Source: Micromonospora vinacea (lineage in GTDB: Bacteria; Actinomycetota; Actinomycetes; Mycobacteriales; Micromonosporaceae). From it: a stretch of DNA of 64,000 bases. The stretch's first letter is position 1. Every line of letters starts with the position of its first letter. The stretch covers positions 310,001 to 374,000 of the forward strand of contig NZ_JADOTY010000001.1 of NCBI RefSeq assembly GCF_015751785.1, given 5' to 3'. Below are positions 8,215 through 16,738 of the stretch, one piece after another. The notes under the pieces are model-generated. The model was not told where the DNA came from. It worked only from the letters and a program-made list of their open reading frames with translations, and ran no database searches. A program made the position numbers and the translations under genes.

Positions 8215-9411
8215 ATGGCTGGGGAGCGAACGTACGACGTGGTGTTGTTCGGAGCGACCGGGTTCACCGGCGCCCTGGCCGCTGAATACCTGGCCCGGCA
8301 CGCGCCGGCCGAGCTGCGCTGGGCGCTGGCCGGGCGCAACCCGCAGCGCCTCGCCACCGTACGGGACCGGCTCACCGCGATCGACCCGAGCCTGGCCGAC
8401 CTGCCGCTGCTCACCGCCGACGTGACCGACGCCGACTCCCTGCGGGCGGTGGCCGAGAGCGCCCGGGTGGTGGCCAGCACTGTCGGGCCGTACATCCACC
8501 ACGGGGAACCGCTGGTCGCGGCCTGCGTCCGGGCCGGCACCGACTACCTGGACATCACCGGCGAGCCGGAGTTCGTCGACCTCATGTACGTACGTCACCA
8601 CGCCGAGGCGACGCGCACGGGCGCGCGGCTGGTGCACGCCTGCGGCTTCGACTCCGTCCCGCACGACCTGGGCGCCTGGTTCACCGTCAGGCAACTGCCC
8701 GCCGACGTGCCGATCACTGTCGACGGGTACGTGCGTGCCGGCGGCCGGTTCTCCGCCGGCACCTACCACTCGGCGCTCACCGCGTTCTCCCGTACCGGGC
8801 AGGCCAGCAAGGCCGCCCGGGACCGTCGGGCGGTCGAGCCGCGTCCCACCGACCGTCGGGTCCGGGCGGTGCCCGGCCGGCTCGCCCGCTCGGCGGAGCT
8901 GGGCATCTGGACAGTGCCGCTGCCGACCATCGACCCGCAGGTGGTCCGCCGCTCGGCGGCGGCCCGCCCGGAGTACGGTCCGGACTTCCGCTACCGGCAC
9001 TTCGCGGCGGTGAAGCGGCTACCCACCGTCCTGGCCGGCGCGGCCGGGCTCGGTGCGCTGATCGGGCTGGTGAAGCTGCCGCCCAGCCGCCGCTGGCTGC
9101 TCGGCCGGCTCTCGTCCGGGCAGGGGCCCACCGCCCAGCAGCGGGCGTCGTCGTGGTTCCGGGTCCGGTTCGTCGGCACCGGCGGCGGGCAGCGGGTGGT
9201 CACCGAGGTCGCCGGCGGTGACCCCGGCTACGACGAGACGGCGAAGATGCTCGCCGAGTCGGCGCTGTGCCTGGCGCTCGACGAGCTGCCGCCGACCGCC
9301 GGCCAGCTCACCCCGGTCGCCGCGATGGGCGACGCGCTGCTCGACCGGCTCGTCCGGGCCGGCCTCACCTTCCGGGTGCTCAAGCAGGAGACGCGGGAGC
9401 CCTCGGCTTGA
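8215..9411 (+). CDS. Saccharopine dehydrogenase-like (trans-acting enoyl reductase type) protein
   Basis: The protein has 398 residues. An N-terminal NAD(P) Rossmann domain (FGATGFTG at residues 11-18, then LAGRN) joins a saccharopine-dehydrogenase-like C-terminal domain. Motifs GPY.HHGEPLVAAC and HACGFDSVPHDLG are those of the actinobacterial family that includes mycobacterial trans-acting enoyl reductase (Rv2953) and eukaryotic SCCPDH. The substrate is probably an acyl or lipid intermediate rather than saccharopine. The ATG at 8215 is 6 nt after a CACACT -10-like box, suggesting a leaderless transcript. Confidence 0.8.
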   Translation: MAGERTYDVVLFGATGFTGALAAEYLARHAPAELRWALAGRNPQRLATVRDRLTAIDPSLADLPLLTADVTDADSLRAVAESARVVASTVGPYIHHGEPLVAACVRAGTDYLDITGEPEFVDLMYVRHHAEATRTGARLVHACGFDSVPHDLGAWFTVRQLPADVPITVDGYVRAGGRFSAGTYHSALTAFSRTGQASKAARDRRAVEPRPTDRRVRAVPGRLARSAELGIWTVPLPTIDPQVVRRSAAARPEYGPDFRYRHFAAVKRLPTVLAGAAGLGALIGLVKLPPSRRWLLGRLSSGQGPTAQQRASSWFRVRFVGTGGGQRVVTEVAGGDPGYDETAKMLAESALCLALDELPPTAGQLTPVAAMGDALLDRLVRAGLTFRVLKQETREPSA

Positions 9412-9436
9412 CCCTCAACCGGGTCGAGGGGGCAGG

Positions 9437-10519
9437 ATGCCCAGCGTGAGCGACCTGCACAGCATCGGCGAGCTGGCCCGGGCCAGCGGCCTGACAGTCA
9501 GCGCCCTGCGGTTCTACGACTCGGCGGGGGTGCTGGAGCCGACACTTGTCGACCCGGTGACCGGCTACCGCTGGTATGCCGGGGAGCAGATCGCCCCGGC
9601 CCGGCTGGTGGCCGGGCTGCGCCGGATCGGCATGCCGGTGCCGGAGATCGCCGCCGCGGTCCGCGCCGAGCCGGCCGTGGTGCACCGACTGCTCGACGCG
9701 CACCTGCGCCGGCTCGCCGACGGGCTCAGCGACGCCCGCCGCGAGGTCGACCGGCTCCGGGCCCTGGTCGATCCGGCCCCGCCGACCGCCACCACGCTCC
9801 TGGTCTCCCCCGCCGCCCTGGCCGCCGCGCTCGACGCGGTGCGCTTCGCCGTCGGCGTCGATCCGGAGCTGCCGATGCTCGCCGGCGTGCTGTTCGACGT
9901 GGAGTCCGACGGTGTCCGGCTCGTCGCCACCGACCGGTACCGGCTGGCTCTGGCAAGGGCCGGGGCCGACGTCGACGGGCCGCCGGTGCGGGTGTTCGTG
10001 CCGGTGGCCCTCGTCGATGAGCTCCGGCCACTGCTCGACACCGCCGACACCTGGCCGGTGCGGCTGACAGTGGCGGGAGCGGAGCTGCGGGTGCGGGCGG
10101 CCGACCGCACGGTGACCGGCAACGCCCTGCCGTACGACTTCCCGGACTACCACCGGCTGCTGCGCAAGTCCGTCGGTGAGCGGCCCACCGCGCGCCGGAT
10201 CCCGGTGGACGTGGCCGCGCTGCGCGCCGCACTGGCCGACCCGGCGGCCCCCACTGTCGCCCGTGACCACGACGGCACGACCCGGGCGGTCACCGTGCTC
10301 GGCGTCGACGACCAGGGCGGGCTGCGGCTGCTCCCTGCCGCCGAGCTGGGCTCCGACGCGCTGCGGGTCGGGGTGGACGGTGGTTACCTGCTGGACGCGC
10401 TGAACGCGGCCGGCGCGCCGCAACTGGTGTTGGAGCTGGATGGGCCGATCGCCCCGTTGGCCGTACGCCGACCGGACGACGCGGACAGCTACTCGGTGCT
10501 CATGCCGATCCGGCTGTAG
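9437..10519 (+). CDS. MerR regulator fused to DNA polymerase III beta-clamp domains
   Basis: The protein has 360 residues, starting at ATG 9437; GTG 9446 would give MSDLHSIGELA and is equally possible. Residues 8-75 are a MerR winged helix (IGELARASGLTVSALRFYD, then GYRWY), followed by a dimerisation-type helix to about 112. From about 121 to 360 it is a DnaN-like sliding clamp segment: FDVESDGVRLVATDRYRLAL matches clamp domain 2, LPYDFPDYHRLL its end, and the C-terminus VLMPIRL matches the last strand of domain 3. The MerR part thus replaces clamp domain 1. It may regulate a DNA-damage or replication-linked response, or use the clamp fold to oligomerise; the function is unknown. Confidence 0.85.
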   Translation: MPSVSDLHSIGELARASGLTVSALRFYDSAGVLEPTLVDPVTGYRWYAGEQIAPARLVAGLRRIGMPVPEIAAAVRAEPAVVHRLLDAHLRRLADGLSDARREVDRLRALVDPAPPTATTLLVSPAALAAALDAVRFAVGVDPELPMLAGVLFDVESDGVRLVATDRYRLALARAGADVDGPPVRVFVPVALVDELRPLLDTADTWPVRLTVAGAELRVRAADRTVTGNALPYDFPDYHRLLRKSVGERPTARRIPVDVAALRAALADPAAPTVARDHDGTTRAVTVLGVDDQGGLRLLPAAELGSDALRVGVDGGYLLDALNAAGAPQLVLELDGPIAPLAVRRPDDADSYSVLMPIRL

Positions 10520-10575
10520 AAATCCCTCGCGCTCCCCGTCCCCGGGTGGAAACGTGCGCGACGGTAACATCTGAT

Positions 10576-10591
10576 GGTTCACCAGTGAACC
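10576..10591. promoter_or_regulatory. Perfect 16-bp palindrome in the serS leader
   Basis: GGTTCAC-CA-GTGAACC is a perfect inverted repeat that starts 5 nt after a TAACAT -10-like box (10565-10570) and lies about 25 nt before the seryl-tRNA synthetase start. It overlaps the expected transcription start, the usual place for a repressor operator. The binding protein is unknown; the upstream MerR-clamp protein is one candidate by proximity. Confidence 0.5.
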
Positions 10592-10615
10592 CCGGACGGA
10601 GGCGTACGGAGCAGC

Positions 10616-11899
10616 ATGCTCGACATGGAGTTGATCCGGAAGGATCGCGAGGCGGTGGCGACCGCGCTGGCGAAGCGTCTGGATCCCGCCGAGGTCACCC
10701 GAGCGCTGGACGAGATCCAGCGGCTCGACCAGGAACGCCGCGCCCTGATCACGGAGATCGACGCCGAGCGGCAGCGCCGCAAGGCCGAGGCCCGGGCGTA
10801 CGCGCAGGCGAAGCGGGCCGGCGAGGAGCCGCAGGCCGCCACGCCGGAGGCGGAGCGTAAGCAGCTCTCCGAGCTGGAGTCCCAGCTCGACGAGGTGCAG
10901 GCCCGGCTGCGCGACGCGATGAGTGAGCTGCCCAACCTGCCCAGCGACGACGTCGTGGCCGGCGGCAAGGAAGCCAACCGGGTGGTGAAGACCTTCGGTG
11001 AGCCGCCGGTGATCGAGAAGGTCCGCGACCACGTGGAGCTGAGCCGCGCGTTGGGCCTTGTCGACTACGAGCGCGGGGTCAAGCTCGGTGGGTCCGGTTT
11101 CTGGATGTACACCGGGGTCGGCGCCCGGCTGGAGTGGGCGCTGCTCAACTACTTCGTCGACCAGCACATCAAGGCCGGTTACGAGTTCCTGCTCCCGCCG
11201 CACCTGCTGTTGGATTCGGCCGGCTTCGCCGCCGGGCAGTTCCCCAAGTTCTACGACGACGTCTACCACCTGGACTCGGCGTCCGCCCCGCGTGGCCAGT
11301 TCCTGCTGCCCACGTCGGAGACGGCGATCCTCGGCGCGTACCAGGACGAGATCCTGGAGACCCCGAAGCTGCCGCTGAAGGCGTTCGCGTACACCCCGTG
11401 CTACCGGCGGGAGTCGGCCGGTTCGCACTCGGACGAGCGCGGCACGGTGCGGGGGCACCAGTTCAACAAGGTGGAGATCTTCCAGTTCACCCTGCCGGAG
11501 CAGGCCGACGCGGCGCTGGAGGAGATGCTCGCTCACGCCGAGAGCCTGGTCGAGGGGCTGGGTCTGCACTACCAGCGCACGCTGCTCTCGGCCGGTGACG
11601 CCAGCGCCTCGATGAAGAAGACCCTCGACATCGAGGTGTGGATGCCGAGCACCGGCAAGTACAAGGAGGTGTCGTCGGTCTCCTGGGCCGGCGACTACCA
11701 GGCTCGCCGGGCGGCCATCCGTTACCGCGAGCCGGGCGGCAAGCAGACGCGCTTCGTGCACACCCTCAACGGGTCGGCGCTGGCCACCAGCCGGCTTTTC
11801 CCGGCCATCCTGGAGCAGTACCAGCAGGCCGACGGCAGTGTTCTGATCCCCAAGGTCCTCCAGGACCGCCTAGGCACCGACCGCCTGACCCCCCGCTAG
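10616..11899 (+). CDS. serS: Seryl-tRNA synthetase
   Basis: The 427-residue class II synthetase charges tRNA-Ser with serine. Residues 1-110 form the antiparallel coiled-coil arm (R/E/A-rich heptads). The catalytic core has a motif 2 region TPCYRRESAGSHSDERG and a motif 3 region starting HTLNGSALATSR. The motif 2 loop and the motif 3 surroundings differ from those I expect for the housekeeping actinobacterial enzyme (for example CFRSEAGSAG and TLNGT..A..RT). This may therefore be a second, divergent copy, possibly tolerant to a seryl-adenylate analogue. It has its own promoter and palindrome upstream and starts at ATG 10616 behind GGAGCAGC. Confidence 0.9.
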   Translation: MLDMELIRKDREAVATALAKRLDPAEVTRALDEIQRLDQERRALITEIDAERQRRKAEARAYAQAKRAGEEPQAATPEAERKQLSELESQLDEVQARLRDAMSELPNLPSDDVVAGGKEANRVVKTFGEPPVIEKVRDHVELSRALGLVDYERGVKLGGSGFWMYTGVGARLEWALLNYFVDQHIKAGYEFLLPPHLLLDSAGFAAGQFPKFYDDVYHLDSASAPRGQFLLPTSETAILGAYQDEILETPKLPLKAFAYTPCYRRESAGSHSDERGTVRGHQFNKVEIFQFTLPEQADAALEEMLAHAESLVEGLGLHYQRTLLSAGDASASMKKTLDIEVWMPSTGKYKEVSSVSWAGDYQARRAAIRYREPGGKQTRFVHTLNGSALATSRLFPAILEQYQQADGSVLIPKVLQDRLGTDRLTPR

Positions 11900-11912
11900 C
11901 CCGGACCCCTCC

Positions 11913-12821
11913 TCACCCCGTCGATCTTGCAGTTTCGGTCTCCGTAATGCAGGGTTCCGCGGTTTTTGTCGCGACAGGAACTGCAAGATCGCGGGGGTGG
12001 GAGCGGCGCCTGGTGAGGGCTGCCGCCAGCAGGAGAGCCGCCAGGGCGGCCACGAGCAGGGCCGGGCCGATGGTGTCGAGGGCGTTGGCCAGGGCGTGCT
12101 GCACCTGAGATGCCGCTTGGATGACCGGGTCTCCGAGCGCGTCGCGGCGGCCGGCGGCCAGGCGTAGCTCGTACCAGCCGTACCAGGCGACGTAGCCGCC
12201 GGCGAGCAGCAGCACCAGGCCACTGAGGCGGGGCACCAGCGCGCCGGCGACGCGCAGCCGGGCCACCAGGCCGTCGCGCAGCAGCGCCACCCCGAGCGCG
12301 GCGACCGCGACCACCAGACCCATCCCGAGGGCGTACGCGCCGAACAGCGCCAACCCCTGGCCGGTCGAGCCGGCCTGGAGGCTGGTCACCACGATGGCCA
12401 GAAACGGCGCGATGGCGCAGCCGAGCGACGCCAGCGCGTACGCCGCGCCGAACAGCGCCATCGACGGCCAGGACCGGGTCAGCCGGGGCGCCCGGGCGGA
12501 CCAGCCGGGGGCGGGCAGCCGCCGGCCGGCGAGCAGCCAGCAGCCGGCCAGGACCAGCAGCACGCCGAGCGCCACTGTCAGCCACGGCAGCCGGGGCCGC
12601 AGCCAGCCGGCCAGCGGCGCGAGCGCCAGGCCGAACGCGCCGAACACCAGCACGTACCCCACTGTCAGCCCGGCCGCCGCGGTGAGCGCGCGGCCGACCG
12701 CGCCGCGGGTGTCCGACCCGGCGACCAACAGCGAGAGGTACGCGGGCAGCAACGCGAAGCCGCACGGGTTGACAGCGCCGAGCATGCCGGCGGTCAGCGC
12801 GAGCAGCAGTGTGGCGGTCAC
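11913..12821 (-). CDS. ccdA: Cytochrome c biogenesis protein CcdA
   Basis: This 302-aa integral membrane protein has about six to seven segments and carries electrons from cytoplasmic thioredoxin to extracytoplasmic thiol proteins. The typical opening GMLGAVNPCGFALLPAYLSL holds the first redox Cys; the partner Cys is in LGCAIAPFLA near residue 139. The last ~27 residues (from HPRDL) are hydrophilic and are encoded by a palindromic repeat (11916-11999), so the native C-terminus has probably been replaced. Its ATG overlaps the stop of the TlpA-like gene by 4 nt, indicating a shared thiol-reducing pathway. Confidence 0.9.
   Translation of the reverse strand: MTATLLLALTAGMLGAVNPCGFALLPAYLSLLVAGSDTRGAVGRALTAAAGLTVGYVLVFGAFGLALAPLAGWLRPRLPWLTVALGVLLVLAGCWLLAGRRLPAPGWSARAPRLTRSWPSMALFGAAYALASLGCAIAPFLAIVVTSLQAGSTGQGLALFGAYALGMGLVVAVAALGVALLRDGLVARLRVAGALVPRLSGLVLLLAGGYVAWYGWYELRLAAGRRDALGDPVIQAASQVQHALANALDTIGPALLVAALAALLLAAALTRRRSHPRDLAVPVATKTAEPCITETETARSTG
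11916..11999. repeat. Long imperfect palindrome overlapping ccdA 3' end
   Basis: Arms CGATCTTGCAGTT (11922-11934) and AACTGCAAGATCG (11979-11991) pair perfectly, and ACCCC/GGGGGT extends the stem outwards. It lies between the convergent serS and ccdA genes, so it can act as a bidirectional terminator. It also encodes the last residues and stop region of ccdA. It resembles the dispersed palindromes at 23837, 25097 and 36964 in size and placement. Confidence 0.7.
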
Positions 12822-13438
12822 GCCCCGGCCAGTGCGGCAACCTTGGCGGTGAGCGCCTCACCGTCCAGGAAGCCCTGGTGGACGATCGTGCCGCTCCGGT
12901 CGATGATCACGAAGATGCTCTGCTCGGTCACCTTGAACCGCTTCCAGAGCGCGCCCTTGCCGTCCTCGATCTGCGGCGTCGCGCCGAGGTCGAACTCGGT
13001 GACGAACTCCTTCATGGCCTTCCGCTCGCCCAGCCCGGCGACGCCGACGATCGGCACTGTGTCCCGGTACCGGGGTGCGATCTCGGCCACGGTCCAGGCC
13101 TGGCTGGCGCAGGTGGCGCACCACGGCGCCCAGAACCACAGCACCACCGGTTTGCCGGCGAGCTGCGCCGCGTCGAACGCGGCCCCGCCGAGGGTGGTCC
13201 CGGTGAAGCGCAGCACGTCCGGGACCTGCGCCGCGGGTGGCCCGCTGGTCGCCGCGCCCGGCGGGGCGGTCGGGGTGGGCGGGGCGCCCGTCGGGGCCGA
13301 GGCCGATCCGGCGGCGGCGGGCCCACCCGGCGCGGTGCCGGTGCAGGCGGCAGTGCCGAGCAGGGCCACCACGAGCGCCCCGGCGGTGGCGGCCCTGCGC
13401 AGTCGCCCGACCCCTGTCCACGCCATGCCGATCCGCAT
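12818..13438 (-). CDS. TlpA/ResA-like thioredoxin-fold lipoprotein
   Basis: This 206-residue protein has a signal peptide ending LLGTAAC, a probable lipobox with Cys32, then a Pro/Thr/Ala-rich linker to about residue 75. The redoxin domain has the active site WAPWCATCASQ (CATC about residues 107-110) and a cis-Pro region. It is expected to be anchored on the outside of the membrane and reduced by CcdA, encoded by the next gene with a 4-nt overlap. The likely role is thiol maintenance or haem-apocytochrome reduction. Start ATG 13438; the in-frame ATG at 13426 is an alternative. Confidence 0.88.
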   Translation of the reverse strand: MRIGMAWTGVGRLRRAATAGALVVALLGTAACTGTAPGGPAAAGSASAPTGAPPTPTAPPGAATSGPPAAQVPDVLRFTGTTLGGAAFDAAQLAGKPVVLWFWAPWCATCASQAWTVAEIAPRYRDTVPIVGVAGLGERKAMKEFVTEFDLGATPQIEDGKGALWKRFKVTEQSIFVIIDRSGTIVHQGFLDGEALTAKVAALAGA

Positions 13439-13489
13439 CCGCTTCTCCGTTCCGGTCCGGAAGGGACCCTTGCTGGGCCTGAGGCTTCG

Positions 13490-14956
13490 CTATTCGGCCT
13501 TGGCGAGTCGGAGAGCCAGCTCGGGGCAGACCTTGACCGCCTTCAGCGCGCCCTCCCGCAGCCAGGTCGGCACGGGGGTGGCCGGGAAGGCGGGGTATCC
13601 GTTCGCGTCGAGCCGGATGAAGTCCGGTACGACGTGCGCGCACAGGCCGTGTCCGTCGCAGCGGGACCAGTCCAGGGTGAGCTTCTGCGGGTTCGCGTCG
13701 GGTGCGCCCGGCAGCCCCATCACGCCCTTGACCCGTCGGCCGCAGCCGTCGCCGGTGCTGTGCAGCCGCAGGTCCTCGGCGAAGACCTCGATAGCGGAGA
13801 GCGCGAACCGGGCGGTGCCGTCCGGGTGGCTGCACGCGCCCCGGCCCTTCACCTCGCCGGCGGCGGCGCGCACCACGTCCGCCGGTTGGCTGCCGGCGAC
13901 GGCCAGGTCGACAGCGCGGGCCAGGTCCGGGAGGCCCATCTTGCACGGCCCGCACTGGCCGGCGGACTCACCGGCCAGGTAGCGCACCACCTGGGCGGCC
14001 TCACCGAGCGGGCAGGTGTCGACACCGAGCGGGACGATGATGCCCGCGCCGAGGGTGCCGCCGACCGCGGCCAGGCCCTTGCGGGAGACCTCGGCCTTCT
14101 CCGCCGCCTCCGGGGTGATCCACTTGCCGTGGTAGCCGCCCATCAGGATGCCCTGGACGTCCGGCACCTCGCACAGGTCGAGGACGTCGCGCAGCGGCAT
14201 GCCGGCGGTGCACTCCACCACCGCCGGTCGGCCCGCCGCGCCGGTCACTGTGAGCAGCACGGTGCCCGGCTCGTCGTCGGTGCCCAGCGCCGCGTACTCG
14301 TACGGGCCCAGTCGGGCGCCGATGGCGAGCTGGGCGAACGTCTCGGCGTTGGACAGCAGGGTGGGCAGGCCGCTGACCCCGGAGTCGCTGGAGCGCTTCT
14401 TGGTGCCCGGCGGGATGTGCGGCAGCCCGTTGATCCCGTTGACCAGTGCGCCGCCCTCGCCGGAGATGAACCGGTGCGGCACTGTGACGATTGTCGTCTG
14501 CACCGGCATCCGGCGCTCTTCGAGGGCGTCCATCAGCGAGTCCCGGCCGACCCCGTCGTCCGCCACGCCGATCACGATCTCGTCGGCGTCCAGCGCGTAC
14601 GCGGCCAGCGCCGCCCCGTCCAGAATCAGGTGCGGGGCGCGGGTCAGCAGCACCTTGTCCTTCCAGCTGGCCGGCTCCCCCTCGGTGGCATTGACCACCA
14701 CCACGGCGGCGAGGTCCTGCCGCTCGCAGGACTCCAGCACCGCGCGCAGTTTGCGGGCGAACGGGAAACCCGCACCGCCCTTGCCCTTGAGCTGCATGCC
14801 CTCGGCGAGCTGGAGCAGTTGTGCGGGCTCCATCGGGCCGATGGGTCCGTGCACCTCCTCGTGCGCGAGCAGGTCGAGCCGGCCGTACTCGGCGAAGCCA
14901 GCGGTGAGCCGGGGTTCGCCCACACAGGCGACCGGTGGCACGGCGGTCCGCATCAC
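13490..14956 (-). CDS. NuoF-like FMN/Fe-S oxidoreductase with C-terminal ferredoxin domain
   Basis: The protein has 488 residues. The NADH/FMN-binding Rossmann-like region carries GKGGAGFPFARKL (about residue 56), then an SLBB domain and a NuoF-type 4Fe-4S domain. In that cluster ESAGQCGPC retains two Cys where NuoF has three (ESCG.C.PC), with the last Cys in RGACSHPDG. A ferredoxin-like tail follows (CDGHGLC, then CPELAL near the end). It lacks NuoE/NuoG partners here, so it is not complex I. Its start overlaps the stop of the ferric-reductase-like membrane gene by 4 nt, suggesting it feeds electrons from a pyridine nucleotide to that membrane haem protein. Confidence 0.8.
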   Translation of the reverse strand: MMRTAVPPVACVGEPRLTAGFAEYGRLDLLAHEEVHGPIGPMEPAQLLQLAEGMQLKGKGGAGFPFARKLRAVLESCERQDLAAVVVVNATEGEPASWKDKVLLTRAPHLILDGAALAAYALDADEIVIGVADDGVGRDSLMDALEERRMPVQTTIVTVPHRFISGEGGALVNGINGLPHIPPGTKKRSSDSGVSGLPTLLSNAETFAQLAIGARLGPYEYAALGTDDEPGTVLLTVTGAAGRPAVVECTAGMPLRDVLDLCEVPDVQGILMGGYHGKWITPEAAEKAEVSRKGLAAVGGTLGAGIIVPLGVDTCPLGEAAQVVRYLAGESAGQCGPCKMGLPDLARAVDLAVAGSQPADVVRAAAGEVKGRGACSHPDGTARFALSAIEVFAEDLRLHSTGDGCGRRVKGVMGLPGAPDANPQKLTLDWSRCDGHGLCAHVVPDFIRLDANGYPAFPATPVPTWLREGALKAVKVCPELALRLAKAE

Positions 14957-16566
14957 TTCGCCTCACCCCGCAGCCCGGCCCAGTACGCCCCGTCCACCGC
15001 GTCGGCGCTGGCCTTGCGGCGCTTGGACTTGCCCTCGCCGGCTGCCCGGCGGGCACGGCGGGACGCCAGGTCGACAAGGGTCGGGGTGTCGTCGACGGGT
15101 GGTGCCACCTCGTCCGGCATGTACCGGGCCGGCGGGCGCCAGTAGTCCGGCTCCTCGGGCAGGTCGTCCTCGACGCTGTGCCGGCCGCTGCCGCTGCGTG
15201 GCGCCGACGAGATGGGGCTGCTGGAGACCGGGCCGGCCGAGATCGGCTCGACGGAGATCGGGCCGGCGGAGATGGGCTCGGCGGCCTGCCACCGGCGCGG
15301 GCTGTCCCACGGCTCCTCGGCCTCGTCCAGTGTCGACTGCGGCGGCGCCGAGTAACGGCTGCCGTCGTCCTCACTGCGGGACCGGCGACGGGACCGCTCA
15401 GCGGTGGCCTCGTCGGCGCGTCGCCGGCCGGTCGGCACGTCCTCGTCGCGGGTGCGGGAGCCGCGCCGCCGGGTCACCGGCTCCAACTCCTCCTCGTCGC
15501 GTCGGAACGTGCCGGTGTCCTCCACGCTGCGGCGAGCCGATCGGCTGGTAGTGGTCTCCTCGGCCCGCCGGCTGCGCGAGGACCGTTCGGTGTCGCGGCG
15601 GGCCGCCGGCTCCTCCTCCCGCCGACGCCGGCTCGGCCGGGTCGGCTCGACGAGGGAACCGGGCTCGGGCACCACCGGGACGGTGAACCGTTCCGGGTCA
15701 CGTCGTGCGGCCGGCGCGGCCCAGGTGGCGGTGGTGGTCTCGGCCCAGGCGGGACGCTTGTCCGCGGCCTTACTGCGCCGACCCAACCCCGCCAGCAGCG
15801 ATCGGGCGGTCTTCGCCTCCTCGGCCCGGCCGACCATCACCGCGTTGCGCACCGCTGCCTGGTGCTGCTCGCGGCTGCGCCGACCGATGGTTACCGAGAA
15901 CCGGACCAGCAGGGCAAGCACCACCAGCAACATGCAGCCGAGGTAGCTGAACATCACCCAGGGCGCTGCGGCCCGACCGGCGTTGAGGCCGTGAAAGACA
16001 GCGAACGGCCAGGCCAGGTACGCGGTGGAGTGCAGGGCCCGCCACAGCCACTTCGGACCGACGTCGGCGAAGCGGGCCCGGATGATGCCGGTCCAGATCA
16101 CGCTGACCATCAGCAGCGCGGCCACAGTGCCGAGCCCGATGTAGAGCCCACGGCCGCCGACGAACGGCACCAGCGCGTCGGTCGCCGCCGCCCGCCCGGT
16201 GGCGATCTTGGTGAGGACGTGGAAGCCGAGCCCGGCCACGCCCAGCACGCCGGTGGCCCGGTGCGCCGACTGCATCAGCACCCGGTGCGGGATGCGCAGC
16301 ACCAGCCGGTCGGTGGCGAGCAGACCGAGCATCACTGTGAGGCTCAACGCCACCAGGGAGATGACCCCGGCGAAGAACTCGGTGAAGAAGAAGCCGTAGG
16401 CGTACGCCGTCTGGCCGGCGCCGGTCAGCATGATCGCCGCCCAGAGCGCGGTGAGCAGCGACGCGATCAGCAGGGCGCTCGCCGACCTCGACGGGGTACG
16501 CACCCCCCGACTGCTGGCGCTGGTCCGGACCGTCGCCGCCTTCTTGTCCTGCTGTGCCCGGGCCAT
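14953..16566 (-). CDS. Ferric reductase-like transmembrane protein with long basic/acidic tail
   Basis: The protein has 537 residues from ATG 16566 (GAGGAG ribosome site); the frame is open further upstream without coding character. About residues 25-230 form six membrane helices. Paired histidines (HRATGVLGVAGLGFH and LHSTAYLAWPFAVFHG) are placed as haem b ligands, as in ferric-reductase/NOX-type cytochrome b domains. The remaining ~300 residues are Arg/Glu/Ser-rich, low complexity and probably disordered, without the FAD/NAD domain found in eukaryotic ferric reductases. The missing flavin function is supplied by the co-translated NuoF-like protein, so the pair probably forms a transmembrane electron-transfer system. 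Confidence 0.8.
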   Translation of the reverse strand: MARAQQDKKAATVRTSASSRGVRTPSRSASALLIASLLTALWAAIMLTGAGQTAYAYGFFFTEFFAGVISLVALSLTVMLGLLATDRLVLRIPHRVLMQSAHRATGVLGVAGLGFHVLTKIATGRAAATDALVPFVGGRGLYIGLGTVAALLMVSVIWTGIIRARFADVGPKWLWRALHSTAYLAWPFAVFHGLNAGRAAAPWVMFSYLGCMLLVVLALLVRFSVTIGRRSREQHQAAVRNAVMVGRAEEAKTARSLLAGLGRRSKAADKRPAWAETTTATWAAPAARRDPERFTVPVVPEPGSLVEPTRPSRRRREEEPAARRDTERSSRSRRAEETTTSRSARRSVEDTGTFRRDEEELEPVTRRRGSRTRDEDVPTGRRRADEATAERSRRRSRSEDDGSRYSAPPQSTLDEAEEPWDSPRRWQAAEPISAGPISVEPISAGPVSSSPISSAPRSGSGRHSVEDDLPEEPDYWRPPARYMPDEVAPPVDDTPTLVDLASRRARRAAGEGKSKRRKASADAVDGAYWAGLRGEAK

Positions 16567-16738
16567 CTGCTCCTCGATCGTCTCGCGGCGGCGTACCACC
16601 GGCCGACCCCTGCTCCCCCATCCAGTACGGACCGGCGGGGCGCGCGGATCACCCGCCGACGAAAATTTCTGGGCCGGAATCGAACCGAGGGGCGCGGCCG
16701 TGCGTTGTACCCGCTCCCACCCACCGATCTGGACAGTG

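Noticed and set aside
9380..11761. 793-codon minus-strand open frame opposite the MerR-clamp and serS genes
   Set aside because: Antisense shadow of two well-supported genes in very GC-rich DNA; no domain is recognisable.
13490..14956. Missing first Cys of the NuoF iron-sulfur motif as a sign of inactivation
   Set aside because: As far as I recall the same ESAGQCGPC form is usual in this stand-alone NuoF-like family, so it is not specific to this gene.
12809..15145. 778-codon plus-strand open frame over the CcdA/NuoF region
   Set aside because: Shadow of the minus-strand redox genes, all of which show clear motifs.
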